DNA of 64,000 nt from Sordaria brevicollis. Taxonomy: Eukaryota > Ascomycota > Sordariomycetes > Sordariales > Sordariaceae. The notes under the pieces were generated by a model. The model made no database searches. It worked only from the letters and a program-made list of their open reading frames with translations, and was not told where the DNA came from. Shown one piece after another: positions 35,601 to 48,500 of the stretch (position 1 is the first letter of the stretch; every line of letters begins with the position of its first letter). Location: the NCBI GenBank assembly GCA_033439795.1, contig JAUTDP010000007.1:620001-684000 (forward strand). The letters run 5' to 3'. The position numbers and the translations under genes are program-made.

Positions 35601-38600
35601 CGACGCGGGATCCCTTCGGCAAGCCGGTCAAGCCAAAACCAGGATCGATGGATGAGATACTGCAAGCCAGAGAGTCGCCTATGCGCCAGAGTCTCACTCC
35701 CACACTTCTTCTATGGACCTAAACAACTTCTTCCATCCGCCAGCTTCCACGGCATCGTGGTGTACGGGCGGGTGGTGGTGGCTTCTGCTGGCTGAGGTGA
35801 TGCCAACCACCACGTCCTGCATGACGCCGTTGCACGAGAATGCCCTACCTATAAGCTCTCGAGCCATGGCACACTTGAGGGACCTCCGGCTTACCAAGTA
35901 CGTGCCCATCTGCAGCTATCGCGTATGACTTGAACCAGCTTTGCGAATCGGATCACGTCGTCCTCAATAACTTTGAGCGACGCGGTACCTTTGCCTGATA
36001 ACATACAGCATCGGTATCCGAGCACTCCTCTACGTATACTTATAGGCCAAGCTGGAGATACCTCCCTGCCCGTCCTATCACGGCATCCGTCCTTTCTTGC
36101 GCGGCTTTAGCAGCCAGCCAAGGCCCTTTATACCGAATAGCAAAGATAGCTGGATAGGTATGACTGCTGAACCGTCTGGCCCCTCGCTTCTTCCCGATGT
36201 CAATGGAATTGACGAATCGTCTCCGGTCTGCTTACAAGTGATCTGATAATATGTGGCGGTGACAGCGCTGGATCACTGTATCCGAAAAAAGGGATTAGCC
36301 AATCTCTCCTCGGACTATCAAAGACTACCTCTACACTCACTGGACCAACTCCCTAGTATCCTACACCAACATAGCAGCTGCGTTGAGAACCCCTCAAGAT
36401 GCAACAGACGTGAGTTCATGAATCCACAGCTCGCCAGTCAGTGGGGATGAGAGTGACAGGCCGCGTTTCCTCCCTAGACAATGTCTCAGCATCCGACTAA
36501 GTCTAGATCTGCGTCGCCGTACTCCGCACGCATACATGGCAGTATCTATATATGACAGCATGCGGACTATCATCTGTTAGACCGAATAATCGATGGGCAC
36601 CACAGCGTATCGGTTTACCTAACGATGGTCGTTGACCCCTCATTTTCTTCTGCCATCCTAGCTGCAGCCGGCCACGTCTGGTGATGGTGTGGCACTCGCT
36701 GGAATTATTCATTTTTGGAGCAGGTTCCCAAGAAGAGATCTCGAACGCTTTGGCCCTAAGCTTTTTCTCCGAACCGAAAAGCTGGGGTACATTATGAGCA
36801 AGCCACGTCTCAACTAGGATCAAGCTCAGCGAAGCCGTGCTGGTAAGAGAACGTTACTGATCCATATCCGTGAACTTTACGCGGATACTTCATTCGAGAT
36901 TTGTGAAAGAAGAGCGGCAAACAATTTGAAATCTCAGAACCCAAAACCTCGATGGCCTTTCATGCTTCTAGTCCTAGAAGCATCCTGGCTTTTTAGGGTT
37001 ACAAAGCATATCAGAATCCCGTGGATAGACAAAGTGCCCAGGAGTCGAACCAGACAAACCTACACACCAATAAAGGGGACCGGATATAACCAAGATGGCC
37101 ACGCTTTGGAAAGATCAGCGAGCACATTTATTGCGCTTTTGACAAACATAGTATCTGCCAATCCTCGGATACTCCCCCGATCCCTTCTCACTTACATAAC
37201 GGTGGTTGTGTCGCTCGGGGCAACACAAAGAGACAAGTCAAGCACACCGTACGTTTTCCATATCAGCATGGGACCACTTAGAATTGCACAGGCGTTACAC
37301 TCACTACGCCATATGGCAGGGAAGGGGGCTTGACTTGGATGATACATTCCAAAGATTATTCCCAATTGAATGGTAGCCATAGCAATGACGAACCCAAGTG
37401 ATGTCTCCAGTAGTGGGACTGGTTTCCAACGACGCCACTGTTTTGCTCTCAAAACATCAACAAGTTGACAGGTTACGGTAGGTTGTAGGAGATGTTACTT
37501 TGAATGCAAAATGATGGACGATAAAGAAGTTCAGTCAATAGACAATCATCTAGGTATTAACTCCAACCACAGACGACACTTGCTCTTTCCCACAACCCTT
37601 GAATGAACACCCTCGACGATCACCTCCGTCATCTTTTACCCTCTATTGGTCTCGAGACTTCTCAAAATACTATGTTCTCCTTCGCCATCCGGAAAATATT
37701 TCCTAATCCACAGAAACCGGAAACAAAGACAAAAACCTGAATCATTATAAGACCCCACGTTTGGCGGACACTTAGGTAGATCGACCCGAAGGAATATGCG
37801 ATCTACCCTGACGTGCGGTTTCACATTGACACTTTCGCCGCCGTCCGTCACTACGCCGCATTCCAGTGAAGGAAAAAGGAGAAACCCTTCCCGATGGGTA
37901 AGGATACAAACTGTTTGATGGAATGGGCTCGGTGAGCTGGATGGGATTGGGTTAGGGAGGACAGACGGCGAGGATGGGGAGGATGATCACTGACATGCGG
38001 GAGTGGGCACGTGATGAAGTTGGAGAGAGCGAAGTGGTGGTTCGGACTTCTTGTTCATTTCATATTTGATATCGTCAAGTTGCCTGCTTTATCGGATGTC
38101 CCAAAACATCCCTATTCAAGAAAATGACGAGTGTTGGCTGATTAATGGTGCCGGTCAGTCAATATATGACGATTCTGTGAGCTACCAATAGCTAGATTGA
38201 GGAGCAATGATATTACACCGTGGAAAATAAGATCTCATTTGTTTCCAGCTCAGTGACATCAGATATGACGAGTAGCTCGTTTGAAGTTGGCGGTTCTCTC
38301 ATGAAGATGCGTGGAAAGTAACTCGACGGATGTTTTTTGAAGACTATTTTCAGCGAGAAAAGAAGCACTGGGCATGACCCAGAGTCCAGAGCATTGAAGA
38401 CAAAGTAGGGAATGTGTCTTCATGACGGACGGAAGGTAGAAAGACTGGAGGATCAAGCATAATCGTGCCTTCCTTCCCGGAAAGAATCAAAAGTGCAGGA
38501 CCGCAGAATTTTCGAGAGTAATAGATGGCAGTCGCTTCCTGTCCGTAATATCCTCAAATTTTTATCCTTTCGAGAATCTATGGGACACACGCATGCTCGT

Positions 38601-40474
38601 TCGCATCGCATCCTCTGCTCTTTCTTGGCCAATTCGCGGTCCTAAAGCCACATCAAGGTGAAAGCCCATACTCAACCCCTCCTACAATCCACTAACATTC
38701 CAGCCCATCTATGCACAGAAGGAGACAGAAAGCTCCGAATCGCAATATTGTAGATATCCCCACTTCCACTTGGAGTGGTTCGTCCCGTCCCGTGGTTGCA
38801 CTTTGCACCGGTTCCAGTCGGCTTCGTTTTCGCCTCAACCACAATCGCTTCAAAGCCTGGGATAGTCCTCCGATGACACATTTGCACTCTGACGATGTCA
38901 GCAATCGCTGGTCCTTCGTGGCAGTGTCGAAGACAAAAACAGTCGTCCTGCAGACGAACGTAAACAATATCGAGGTTCAAGAGTTGTGTGGAAGTTCAGC
39001 ACAAGCGGACAGGTTAATTTTAAGAGTCTGGGGGGACAGGGGCAGGGGTCTCGTCCAACAGCCACCAAGGCCAACGGTCCAGGCCTGTTTCCGTTGGTGA
39101 TGATGGGCCATTCAGGGGCATCAACACAGTGGAGGCTTTGCCAAGCACGCCATGTCAAGTCGACATGTTTGACGATCAGGGCAAACCGGAGAAGTTAGCC
39201 GGTAGCGCGTTCACCATCGCTCGTCGACTTCTCTCGTTATCAGAAGATGGCTGCGACGGGCTGAAGTCTCACAAGTTATCGTTTCGGAACCTTACAGCTT
39301 TATCGACGCCGGTAAGCAAAACGCTTCTCTATAATCCGGCCCAAGATATTGAATACCTGAAGACTTCGTCGGCCCACCCGGAGAGTTTGTAAGATCTACA
39401 CAGGTCCCTATCCACCACTCAAATTGCACACTGTTGACCTGCGTCTCGGTTCACCATCAACTCTTCTTTAATCTTATTATCGCTATCCGGGAAGCCCCGT
39501 TGCTTGGTGTTTGGTTACCCTTCGGTTGCTTTGGGCCCCAAATACGGAATAGTGGCGTGGCCATACGCTGCCGGCCTTACGCGCTTGCTGATTCTGTGTG
39601 ATCCCACAGCCTAACTCGAAATGTCAAGTCAATAATGGTAAGATACTCGGCCCCCATGTTCCCATTTCTCAAACGCGAACGGCGACAATGGACTTTCTCT
39701 TACCTGAACTCATTGCAAAGAACCTTCATCATCTTCATTTTCTTTGAATCGGTGGAAGCCAGCCCATTCTTTTGCTCAACGGTTACTAAGTAAAGCGTCA
39801 CCGGGACGCCGCCTCTATCCTTGCCGACATCGAGCTACCCGCTATCACTTGTGGAAACACTTACAAGGTCAACCTCATCCATCGAGACTGCGATCCAACC
39901 CTCAAAGTCTTAAGCCGATACCTTTGAAGAGCTTCGAGACGACCTCTTTTAAAGTTTTGAACCCCCTAGAATAACCGGGTAGTCACGGAGAAAGAGGTTT
40001 TAAAAGGACATATCGAGCGACTCATCAGAACTGCAGCCTTATCTTCCTCGTCTCGTGGTCCAGCATACGAGGTTTGTCAACCTTCCGCTTATTCGAACTC
40101 CTTCAAAACGAGCTCTTCTTAGGTGAGATCATTCCTGTGACTCCTTGCGATACAGCGCCCTATAAAACGCATCCGTGCCGTTTGCGCCGCTTAGTGTAAC
40201 GCACTTCGGGTTTCAGAATGCTGTACATTCAAAGGATCCGCTTTCCCCAGTCTTAGACGATTGTCTCATTCAATGCACGGGCGGTCGCTATCTTGAGAAC
40301 CTCAATCATCTCTGCTTGAAAGCAATCGTTGGGTTTTGCTTTGAAATGGGAAGGGCTTATCGAGAATACCTGCTGATTCTGGCTTAACAATAGTCGCGTA
40401 CCTCGTCAGCTATATCAGTTCATCCGTCATCACACATTATCTCGTTCGGAGTTATCCATATCCACTCTGCAACC
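32675..40474. other. 7.8-kb divergent intergenic region
   Basis: Lies between the starts of the kinase and bZIP genes. Frames up to 241 codons occur at 33472-34214 on both strands but are compositional shadows of each other without domains. A possible degraded membrane-protein relic at 37060-37470 is discussed under findings. The sequence at 38.7-39.4 kb has two moderate plus-strand frames with no recognised family. Long leaders with upstream ATGs for one or both flanking genes are likely. Confidence 0.4.
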
Positions 40475-42097
40475 ATGACTTCTTCACTGCCTCTCCAACC
40501 ACTAGCATCTTATGCCGAGGATCCTCACTCTGGCCCGGACAGCAACCCACTGTCCACGCTCAATCTTTCGATTCTGAAGAGTCTCTCGGATAAGAAAACG
40601 AGAGGTGGGTATCAATTGCCAGGATGGTGGCTATTAGTGAATGCAGACCAACTAATTGCTTGGGTATACAGATGGTCAACCACCAAAGAGGCGAGGGCCC
40701 AAACCGGATAGCAAACCGGCCCTCACACGTCGTCAAGAACTGAACAGACAGGCGCAACGGTACGCTCTGGCTACCACTATTCTTCCATTCCCGGATACGT
40801 GCTGATTTGCCTTCAAGAACACATCGTGAACGAAAAGAGCTATACATCAAAGCCCTCGAAGATGAAGTCCTACGCCTCAAAGAAATCTTCAGCACCATCG
40901 CACAAGATAAGGAGCGCCTTGCCGAAGAGAACCGACGGCTCAAAGCCAAGCTAGCCCAGAATGACGCAGCCGGCGACCCAGTTGCCGCCGACACCAACTT
41001 CTTTGACCAAATGGTCAGCAGTCCAAGCGGTCCCAGTCTGGGATACACTTCCAGTTCTAGCATGGTGGGAAGTGGCAGCTATCTAGCGGGAGCACCGTCC
41101 AGCCAAACGACTTTCCCATCACCGCCGCCTTCGACGACAACTTCGCCGGCTTACCGCCCACCACCCGGAGGACCGAGAGACTTCAACACGATTCTGGGAG
41201 ACGGGGCGGGTGTTTTGGCGCCAAAGAGGAATCCAGATTTGGATTACGATCAAGCCGGTATTGATTTTGTGTTAACGTACGAGTTCCCACCTTTTTCGAA
41301 TCCCCGTCAGTAAGAGCAAGGGAAGAAGAACGAACAGTGGTGTTCGTATACGTTTTCAATGTTGGGGTTCGAAACCATTCCCATACGAGACGAAAAAAAA
41401 AGAAGGGACAGAAAGCAACTAACACATATGCCCCTCGGCTTCACCACTTTTAGACTCGAGCGACCCTGCATGGAACACATGACATGGCTACTAGAACGAG
41501 GTACCGGCACCGAAGACAGAACGCAGCGAGAGCCCTGTGGCCACGCCCTCATGGCTTCATGCCCTCCCGAGCCTTTCTCCGAACTCTCGCCCGAGAGACC
41601 GTTCGGGTACGCCAACACTGCCATCCCGAATTTGGCCATCGGTGGAGATTCCCACGCTCATTCTCACCACGGGAATCCTCCAATGCCTACTAGCATTAGC
41701 GGAAGTGGTCAGCGCACGTGGGAACTCAGTAAAGCGGACTTGGCTACGCTGCTCGATCTCAGCAAGCGACTGGATCTCGACGGGGAGATCACGCCTGTCA
41801 TGGCCTGGGGGATGGTTCTTGCTCATCCGCGGCTGGCAGAGTTGCAGCTGGATGACTTTGCGCGGTTGACGGAAGAGTTGGGCAGGAAGGTTCGGTGTTA
41901 CGGGTAAGTTTTGCCTTTTCCCACTCTTTCCACCTGTGGTTAAACGCAATGATCTGCGTGTATCGAAAGTTCAAGGGTCCAGATTTGCTGACTGCTTCTA
42001 TAGGTTTGGTGCTGTGATGGAGGAGTTCGAGGTTAGGGATGCGCTGGAGAATCTGTTTTCGACAAAGCCGGATGGAGGTGTTTTCGAGGACTTCTGA
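40475..42097 (+). CDS. bZIP transcription factor
   Basis: Five exons (40475-40604, 40672-40759, 40818-41276, 41454-41903, 42004-42097) join in frame to about 406 residues. The basic region, split by an intron, reads RRQELNRQAQRTHRERK at about residues 64-80, matching NxxAQxxxR. A heptad Leu/Ile zipper follows (YIKALEDEVLRLKEIFSTIA, RLAEENRRLKAKL), preceded by a KRRGPKPDSK linker. A Ser/Pro/Thr-rich centre follows. The conserved-looking C-terminal helical domain (about 300-400) contains DLSKRLDLDGEITPVMAWG, HPRLAELQLDDFARLTEELG and FGAVMEEFEVRDAL. The exon 3 acceptor reads TTCAAG, and the first donor GTGGGT is less common. A nuclear regulator of unknown targets. Confidence 0.88.
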
Positions 42098-42763
42098 GGA
42101 GATCCATCGGGCTGATTCTGTGATTCTGGGTACGAAAAGGCGGACAAATACTGTTCGGATGTCTATAGTCTGGCTCCGGTGCATATCACAGTTGGCCAGG
42201 AAGATGGGATGAAGGATTTCGAAAGCTGTATTCCCGTGAACAAGACGTTGACAAAAAGTGTACTACGCGGTGTTTTGGAATTCTGTAAGAAAATAAAACC
42301 CATCGAGTGATTGAGTCTGACTGCGGAAAAGAGACAGGAGAATAATACTAGCAACGGCACGAAATGTCAAAGAAAGATGCACCGGAAATGGTGACAACAT
42401 GAAGCTGCACTTGCCAAGGTGGAAGTAAGGTGAACCGGCTCACCTGCCATGCACAAATTTCATTGGCTGGAGCCCTCTCGGTGAGACCCATGTCTGCCAC
42501 GGTAAGAGCTCGCGGGAGCCCCACAGCACAGAATGACCCCACCCTGCGAATTTCTGAGTTTTGGGGCAATTTGCTGCACGGCCGGCCAAGCAGAAATCGC
42601 CGGGGCCACAGCGAGAGGAACAGCCCCGGGCGGAATTCGAAGCAACCCCTCCGAGTCCTGGGTCCTCTTTTTATTTTATCCTTCCCAACTCAGGTCCCGC
42701 GACTATCGATATTGTATTCCGGTATCGTTTCGTCATCCCAACCACATATCGACAACCGCAATC
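42098..42763. other. bZIP 3' region and eIF3d promoter/leader
   Basis: No gene. The last 120 bp before 42764 are pyrimidine-rich on the plus strand, as is usual for highly expressed housekeeping genes in these fungi. Confidence 0.5.
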
Positions 42764-44735
42764 ATGACGAACCCTCAGCCTGGCCAGTCGGCCCTCGTCG
42801 ACCTCATCGACTCCCTTCCCGACCTGGGTGCCACCTGGGGCCCCGCCGTCACCACCGAGACCACTCTGAATGGCGTCCCCTACGCCCCCTACTCCAAGGG
42901 CGATAAGCTCGGTCGCATGGCCGACTGGACTGCCGACTCCAAGGATGGCCGTGACGGTCGCGGTGGCCGCCAGCAGTACAACAGGAACTTCCGTGGTACG
43001 TTCATCCTACCCGGCCCTATTGTCCGTTTTTTTTCATGACCCGGTCCTCGCAGGATCTTGTGTTCTTGAGATGGGAGTGATGATGATAATGGTGATGATG
43101 TTTGCTAACTTTAGACTCTTCCATAGACCAGCAGATCTACGGTGCCGGTTCCACCTCCATCTTCGCTCCCCCCGTCGCCGAGGACGAGTCCTCCTTCTCC
43201 GTTGTCTCCAACGTCAGGGATACTGGCAAGACCCGCTTCGGTCGCGGTGCTGTCTTCACTAGAGGCCGTGGCCAACGCGGCGGTGCTGGTGCCTCTGCTG
43301 GCCGTGGTGGTGGCCGTCAGACCTTCCAGAGGACAGGTCGCGGTGGTGCGCAGTATGGTGGTGGCTACGACGGTGGCCGCGGTGGCCGCCAGAACACTGG
43401 TGCTCGCGGTCGTCGCTTCGGCTGGAAGGATTATGACAAGCCCCAGCGCAACCGTGATGCTTCGATCAACATCAAGGGCGACTGGAAGCTGATGGAGGAG
43501 ATTGACTTCAACCGTCTCGGCAAGCTTAACCTCGAGACCGACGAGGGTGAGGATGTCGATGACTATGGTTTCCTCTACGCCTACGACCGCTCCTACGACA
43601 GACCTGTGGTTAAGAACGCCGAGCGTAGACTCACCGCTATCGACCGTGCTGCCTACAACGTCACTACCTCCTCCGACCCTGTCATCCAGGAGCTCGCCGA
43701 GAAGGACGAGGCCACCATCTTCGCCACCGACAACATCCTCTCCATGCTCATGTGCGCTCCCCGCTCCGTCTACCCCTGGGATATCGTTATCTCCCGCCAG
43801 GGCAACAAGGTCTTCTTCGACAAGCGCGACAACGCTGCTCTCGACCTTGTCACCGTCAACGAGAACGCCGCCGATGCTCCTCTCGACGCTTCCGAGGGCT
43901 CCAAGGATGGCATCAACCAGCCGCACGCCCTTGCCGAAGAGGCTACCTTCATCAACCACAACTTCGCCAACCAGGTCGTTGTCGAGAACGAGTCCGACAA
44001 GATCGCCATGGCCCACGAGAACCCCTTCTACAACGCCTCCGAGGAGACCGTCCCCCCTGCCTCCAAGGCCTACAAGTACCGCCGCTTCGACCTCTCCACC
44101 AGCGAGGAGGAGTCCGTCTTCTTGGTTGTCCGTACTGAGATCGACGCTGTTCAGAAGGACGCCACCCACGGCAAGAACCAGCTCGTCACCGTGCACGCCC
44201 TCAATGAGTGGGATAGCAAGGCCCAGGGCGCCGGCGGTGCCCTCGACTGGAGGACTAAGCTCGCCACCCAGCGTGGTGCCGTTGTCGCTACTGAGATGAA
44301 GAACAACAGCTGCAAGCTCGCCAGGTGGACCGTTCAGTCCATCCTCGCCAAGGCTGATGTCATGAAGCTTGGGTAAGTCTTGGGGTGTTTCCGCTGGTAT
44401 TGATGAAACTGATTTACTAACTGCATTCGTTTTATAGTTTCGTTTCCCGCGTTAACCCCAAGGTCAACGATAAGCACGTCATTCTCGGCGTTGTTGGCTG
44501 GAAGCCCAAGGACTTCGCCAACCAGATGAACCTCCAGCTCTCCAACGGCTGGGGTATCGTCCGCACTATTGCCGATATGTGCCTCAAGTCCGATTCTGAG
44601 GACGCCAAGTTTGTCCTCGTCAAGGACCCCAACAAGAGCATCCTCCGCCTGTACGAGGTCCCCGCTGGCAGCCTCGACGAGGAGGTTGAGGAGCTGGACC
44701 AGGTCGAGGAGGAGGCCGAGGAGGCTGAGGAATAG
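42764..44735 (+). CDS. eif3d: Translation initiation factor 3 subunit D (eIF3d)
   Basis: Three exons (42764-42995, 43127-44372, 44438-44735) give 591 residues, close to the family length of about 550-590. Hallmarks are GATWGP and [17 protein letters not shown] at the N-terminus. An Arg/Gly-rich tract follows at about 105-160, then [21 protein letters not shown]. The cap-binding core includes [31 protein letters not shown] and ENPFYN. Late motifs are [14 protein letters not shown] and [17 protein letters not shown], followed by SRVNPK. The C-terminus is Glu-rich and acidic. The protein is the cap-contacting subunit of the cytoplasmic eIF3 complex that recruits mRNA to the 40S ribosome. The coding sequence shows strong C-ending codon bias, as in highly expressed fungal genes. 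That bias opens long antisense shadow frames. Confidence 0.97.
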
Positions 44736-45555
44736 AGTGCCTCTCAAAGTGGAAGAATAGCAGCTATTGAGGATGCGGCACAGGAAGCCGAAACGTTTGA
44801 AATGCTGATGGAACTTGAGGCTCTGAGAAAGGGGGCTTGAGCTCCCCCCTGAAACGATTGGAAGCGGAGAATAAAAAGCAGTCTTACTTTTTCAGTTTAA
44901 GAGCGGTCTTTTTGCTACTTTGTGTTTCGAGACATATGGATGGTTTCTTTCACGGGCGTTCATGAACCGAAAATGTCACTTCAAGAAGGACTGGTCTTCA
45001 GACAAGGAAAGCTTGTCTGCTAACGAGACTAGGTAAATGGGGTTGTGGCTCGTGTGGCATGGGTACACGGTATAGGTACTTGCTAAGCGGCTTATGATGA
45101 CAGGAGAATAGCAGGTAGACAAAGGACTCCGTACAAGTAGTCGACAGAGTTTGAAAGAATAGCTGGTATTGGGTAAATGAACAACGAACTTTTCCAACTT
45201 TCGACGTGCCCTTTGTTGCAGGAATTCCCAGACCTCACGTGACTTCGCGACGCATTTTGGCGTTTGTCGCTACCGCTCACTCAGATTTGCCCCTCGCGTT
45301 CTTTCCCGTGTCCGTTTGCTTGCCCGCTTGCAGATGCATGTCTTTGCCACTGCACCCGATCAACCACAACCCCGGCTTCAGGTGACCCCTCCGCCCGATC
45401 CAGAATTCGCCAGCTCTCGAGTCGTCAACATTATTTGTTTGCCATTCGGTCATTTCATTTCAGCGCGCAATATCAATTCAGCCGACGCGCTCTCATCGCA
45501 GCAATTGATTGTGGTTTCACAATTCTACACGCGACAGCTGGGAGAGTCGGAAAAC
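44736..45555. other. Intergenic between eIF3d and the crosslink-repair gene
   Basis: Holds the eIF3d 3' UTR and the promoter of the next gene. An in-frame ATG at 45316 could extend the downstream protein by 80 residues. Confidence 0.5.
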
Positions 45556-48500
45556 ATGCCGCCAAAACCATCATCCTCCAGCGGCAAGCTGACCAGCTCC
45601 TCGTCCAAAACCCCCGTCAAGTCCGCGCGCAACAGGGGGTACATCACCAAGACGCCCATCTCCTCCAAGCCGAAACCGAAGCCGAATGCGAGTATCCTGA
45701 ATTACTTCAAGAAGGCGGCGGATGAGACGCTGTTTATTGGCGATGGTGAGGTGGTGACGGTTGAGGACCTGGAAGAGGGTGATGCGGCGGAGGTTGATGG
45801 AGTGGACGGTGATAAGGAGAACGTGGTGGCGAAGTCGACAGATGCGGTGAAAGAGGATGATCACGAGGAGACACGGTTTAATGAAGTTGGTGGACCGAAT
45901 AAAAAGAGGAGGGTCAGTTCTGGTGGTGAAGTTGACGAGAGGGGGAAGAAGGCAAGGGCGGATGATGGTGATGTGAAGGAGGATGCGGAGAAAGAGGAGG
46001 TTAAGCAGGAGAGCGAGGCCCAGAAGAAAGAAGAGAAACTTGCGGCGGTAGCCGTTCCACCGAGTAGTGGTTTGCAGAGCACAGCATCGCTGGTAAAGAA
46101 GCCGAGGAGAGGTCCGTTTGTGGATGACTCCGACGAGGATTCGGACGACGACTCACAAATGGAGGGGGAGAAGAGCACAGCTCCTATCAACCATGAGGGT
46201 TCACCTGATAACGAAGAAGAGGAGAAAGAGGAGGAGTCAGCAGCCAAGACAGAACTAAAGCCCTTGAAGGGCGTCACTGAGAATCCCAGAGTTCCTCTTC
46301 TACGACAAGAGACATCCGGCGCCAGAGCGGACACCCAAACCAAGCAGGAAGAAGATGAAGAAGACCCGGTAAAGGATGACGCAGATCAAGCCGACGAAGA
46401 GGAAGCACAAGATGATAAGGGAAACCTCGACAACAACGACCTTCAAGGCGAAGAGCTGAGAGAGAAGCGGTACGTGCAGGAGCAAGCCCGGCTCGAAGCA
46501 AAAGAGCGACGAGGGTTTCTGGCCGGAGAAGACGATGACTTTGACGAGATGCTATTGGATGACTCTGGAGTATTCGATGAGTTGATTGAGGACGAAGATG
46601 ATCTAACGTTTCCCCCGGCGGACCCGGATGTCATTACAGAAAGCTGCCCGATATGCAACGCAAGTCTCGCCGGCGTAACAAGCGACCAGGCCACCGCTCA
46701 CGTCAACGCTTGTCTTGACGGGAACCCGACGCCCCTTCCACCTGCACCTCCACCTCCAACAACTCCAACATCAACGACCGCGAAGCGAAAGTTAGCACCC
46801 GGGACCAAGGACGATATTGACCAAGAGAACGAAAATCCTGTGGATGATGATATAATGACGGATCTCACCGAAGGTAGCAAGCGCTTTGCTTCTCGCGCCG
46901 CCATTGCCCGCCCAGGACAAGCGAACCCGTTTACTCTTCCAGGCGATGATGACGGACCCAATCCTAATTCCAGTGCTAAACCCAAAGTCAACGGCGCCGG
47001 CTCAGCTTTCAGCAAACTGATGTCTTCCCACAATGAAGCGGCCGCCTGGGCCACTGCCGCTGCCGCGGAGACTGCTTCTCGGGGAATGCCCGCCTATAAA
47101 CGAACTTGCCCCTTCTACAAGATCATGCCTAACCTTTCCATCTGCGTCGATGCTTTCCGTTACGGTGCCGTCCAGGGTTGTAAGGCCTACTTCCTCAGCC
47201 ACTTCCACAGCGACCATTACATGGGCCTCTCAGCCAGCTGGGTACATGGACCCATATACTGCAGCAAAGTGACCGGGTCGCTGGTCAAGACGCAGCTCCG
47301 GACAGCGGCAAAGTATGTCGTCGAGCTGGAGTTTGGACAGACAGTGCCCGTTGCTGAGACGGGCGGTGCTGTGATGGTCACCATGATTGAAGCCAACCAT
47401 TGCCCAGGAAGCTCTCTGTTTCTGTTCGAAAAGAAGGTGGGCAAGGAAGGGAGGACGCAAAGGATCCTGCATTGCGGTGACTTCAGGGCGTGTCCAGCGC
47501 ATGTGGAACACCCACTGCTAAGGCCAGAGACGCTCGACAAGGTGACGGGGAAGATAAAGCAGCAAAAGATCGACGTTTGCTATCTTGACACGACGTATCT
47601 GAACCCGCGGTATTCGTTCCCGCCCCAGACGGATGTGATCAAGGCATGTGCGGAGGTGTGCGCTAAGCTGGATAAAGGGTTGAAGGACGGAAGCGAGGAG
47701 GAATGGGAGCGGTTACTGCGGGTGAGAGAAGGTGGCGGTAACTCCAAGGAAGGCCAGGACGTCAGCCGGTTCTTTGAGTACAACAGTAAGAGGATGAAAG
47801 GGGATGGTAATGCATCAAATCCAACACCACCCCCCGAAGATCCGAAACAAGAAGACAACAAACCTCACAACGCCTTCACCGCCCTCGCCGCCGCTTCAAA
47901 GCCAACCCGCAAGAACCGCCTCCTCGTAGTCTGCGGCACCTACTCGATCGGCAAAGAGCGCATCTGCGTCGCCATCGCGCAAGCCCTCGGCTCCAAGATC
48001 TTTGCCTCCCCCGCCAAGATCCGCATCACCAAACAGCTCGACGACCCGGAACTCTCCAGGTTAATGACCTCCGACCCCCGCGAAGCGCAGGTGCACATGC
48101 AAGCCCTAGGCGAAATCCGCGCCGACACGCTGGCCGAGTATCTCGAGCTGCACCGCTCAAACGGGTTCAGTCGCATCGTCGGGTTCCGTCCCTCGGGGTG
48201 GAGTTATAGGCCTGGGTCTGGGTCTAACAATAACGCCTCTTCTTCTGGGTTACCGCCGCTGCCGGCAGATTTGGATGTGGGCGGTGGCGCTTCTGTTAAT
48301 GTTACCGCTAACTTACCTCCTTCGTCTCTACCGACGACGCATTTACTGCACGGTAATAGGTTTCGACCAAGGTTCTTTGCGAGGAACGTGATTCCGCAGC
48401 GAGGGAGTGGAAAAGAGGCCATGTGCTTCGGGGTTCCGTACAGTGAGCATTCTTCGTTCAGGGAGCTGGCGCTGTTTTTGATGGCGCTGAGGGTGGAGAA

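Noticed and set aside
41365..41380. B-box-like GGTTCGAAACC
   Set aside because: No A-box at the proper distance; it sits in an intron of the bZIP gene.
43111..44196. 361-codon minus-strand frame
   Set aside because: Antisense shadow of eIF3d with a Val/Leu/Gly-rich composition caused by codon bias on the other strand.
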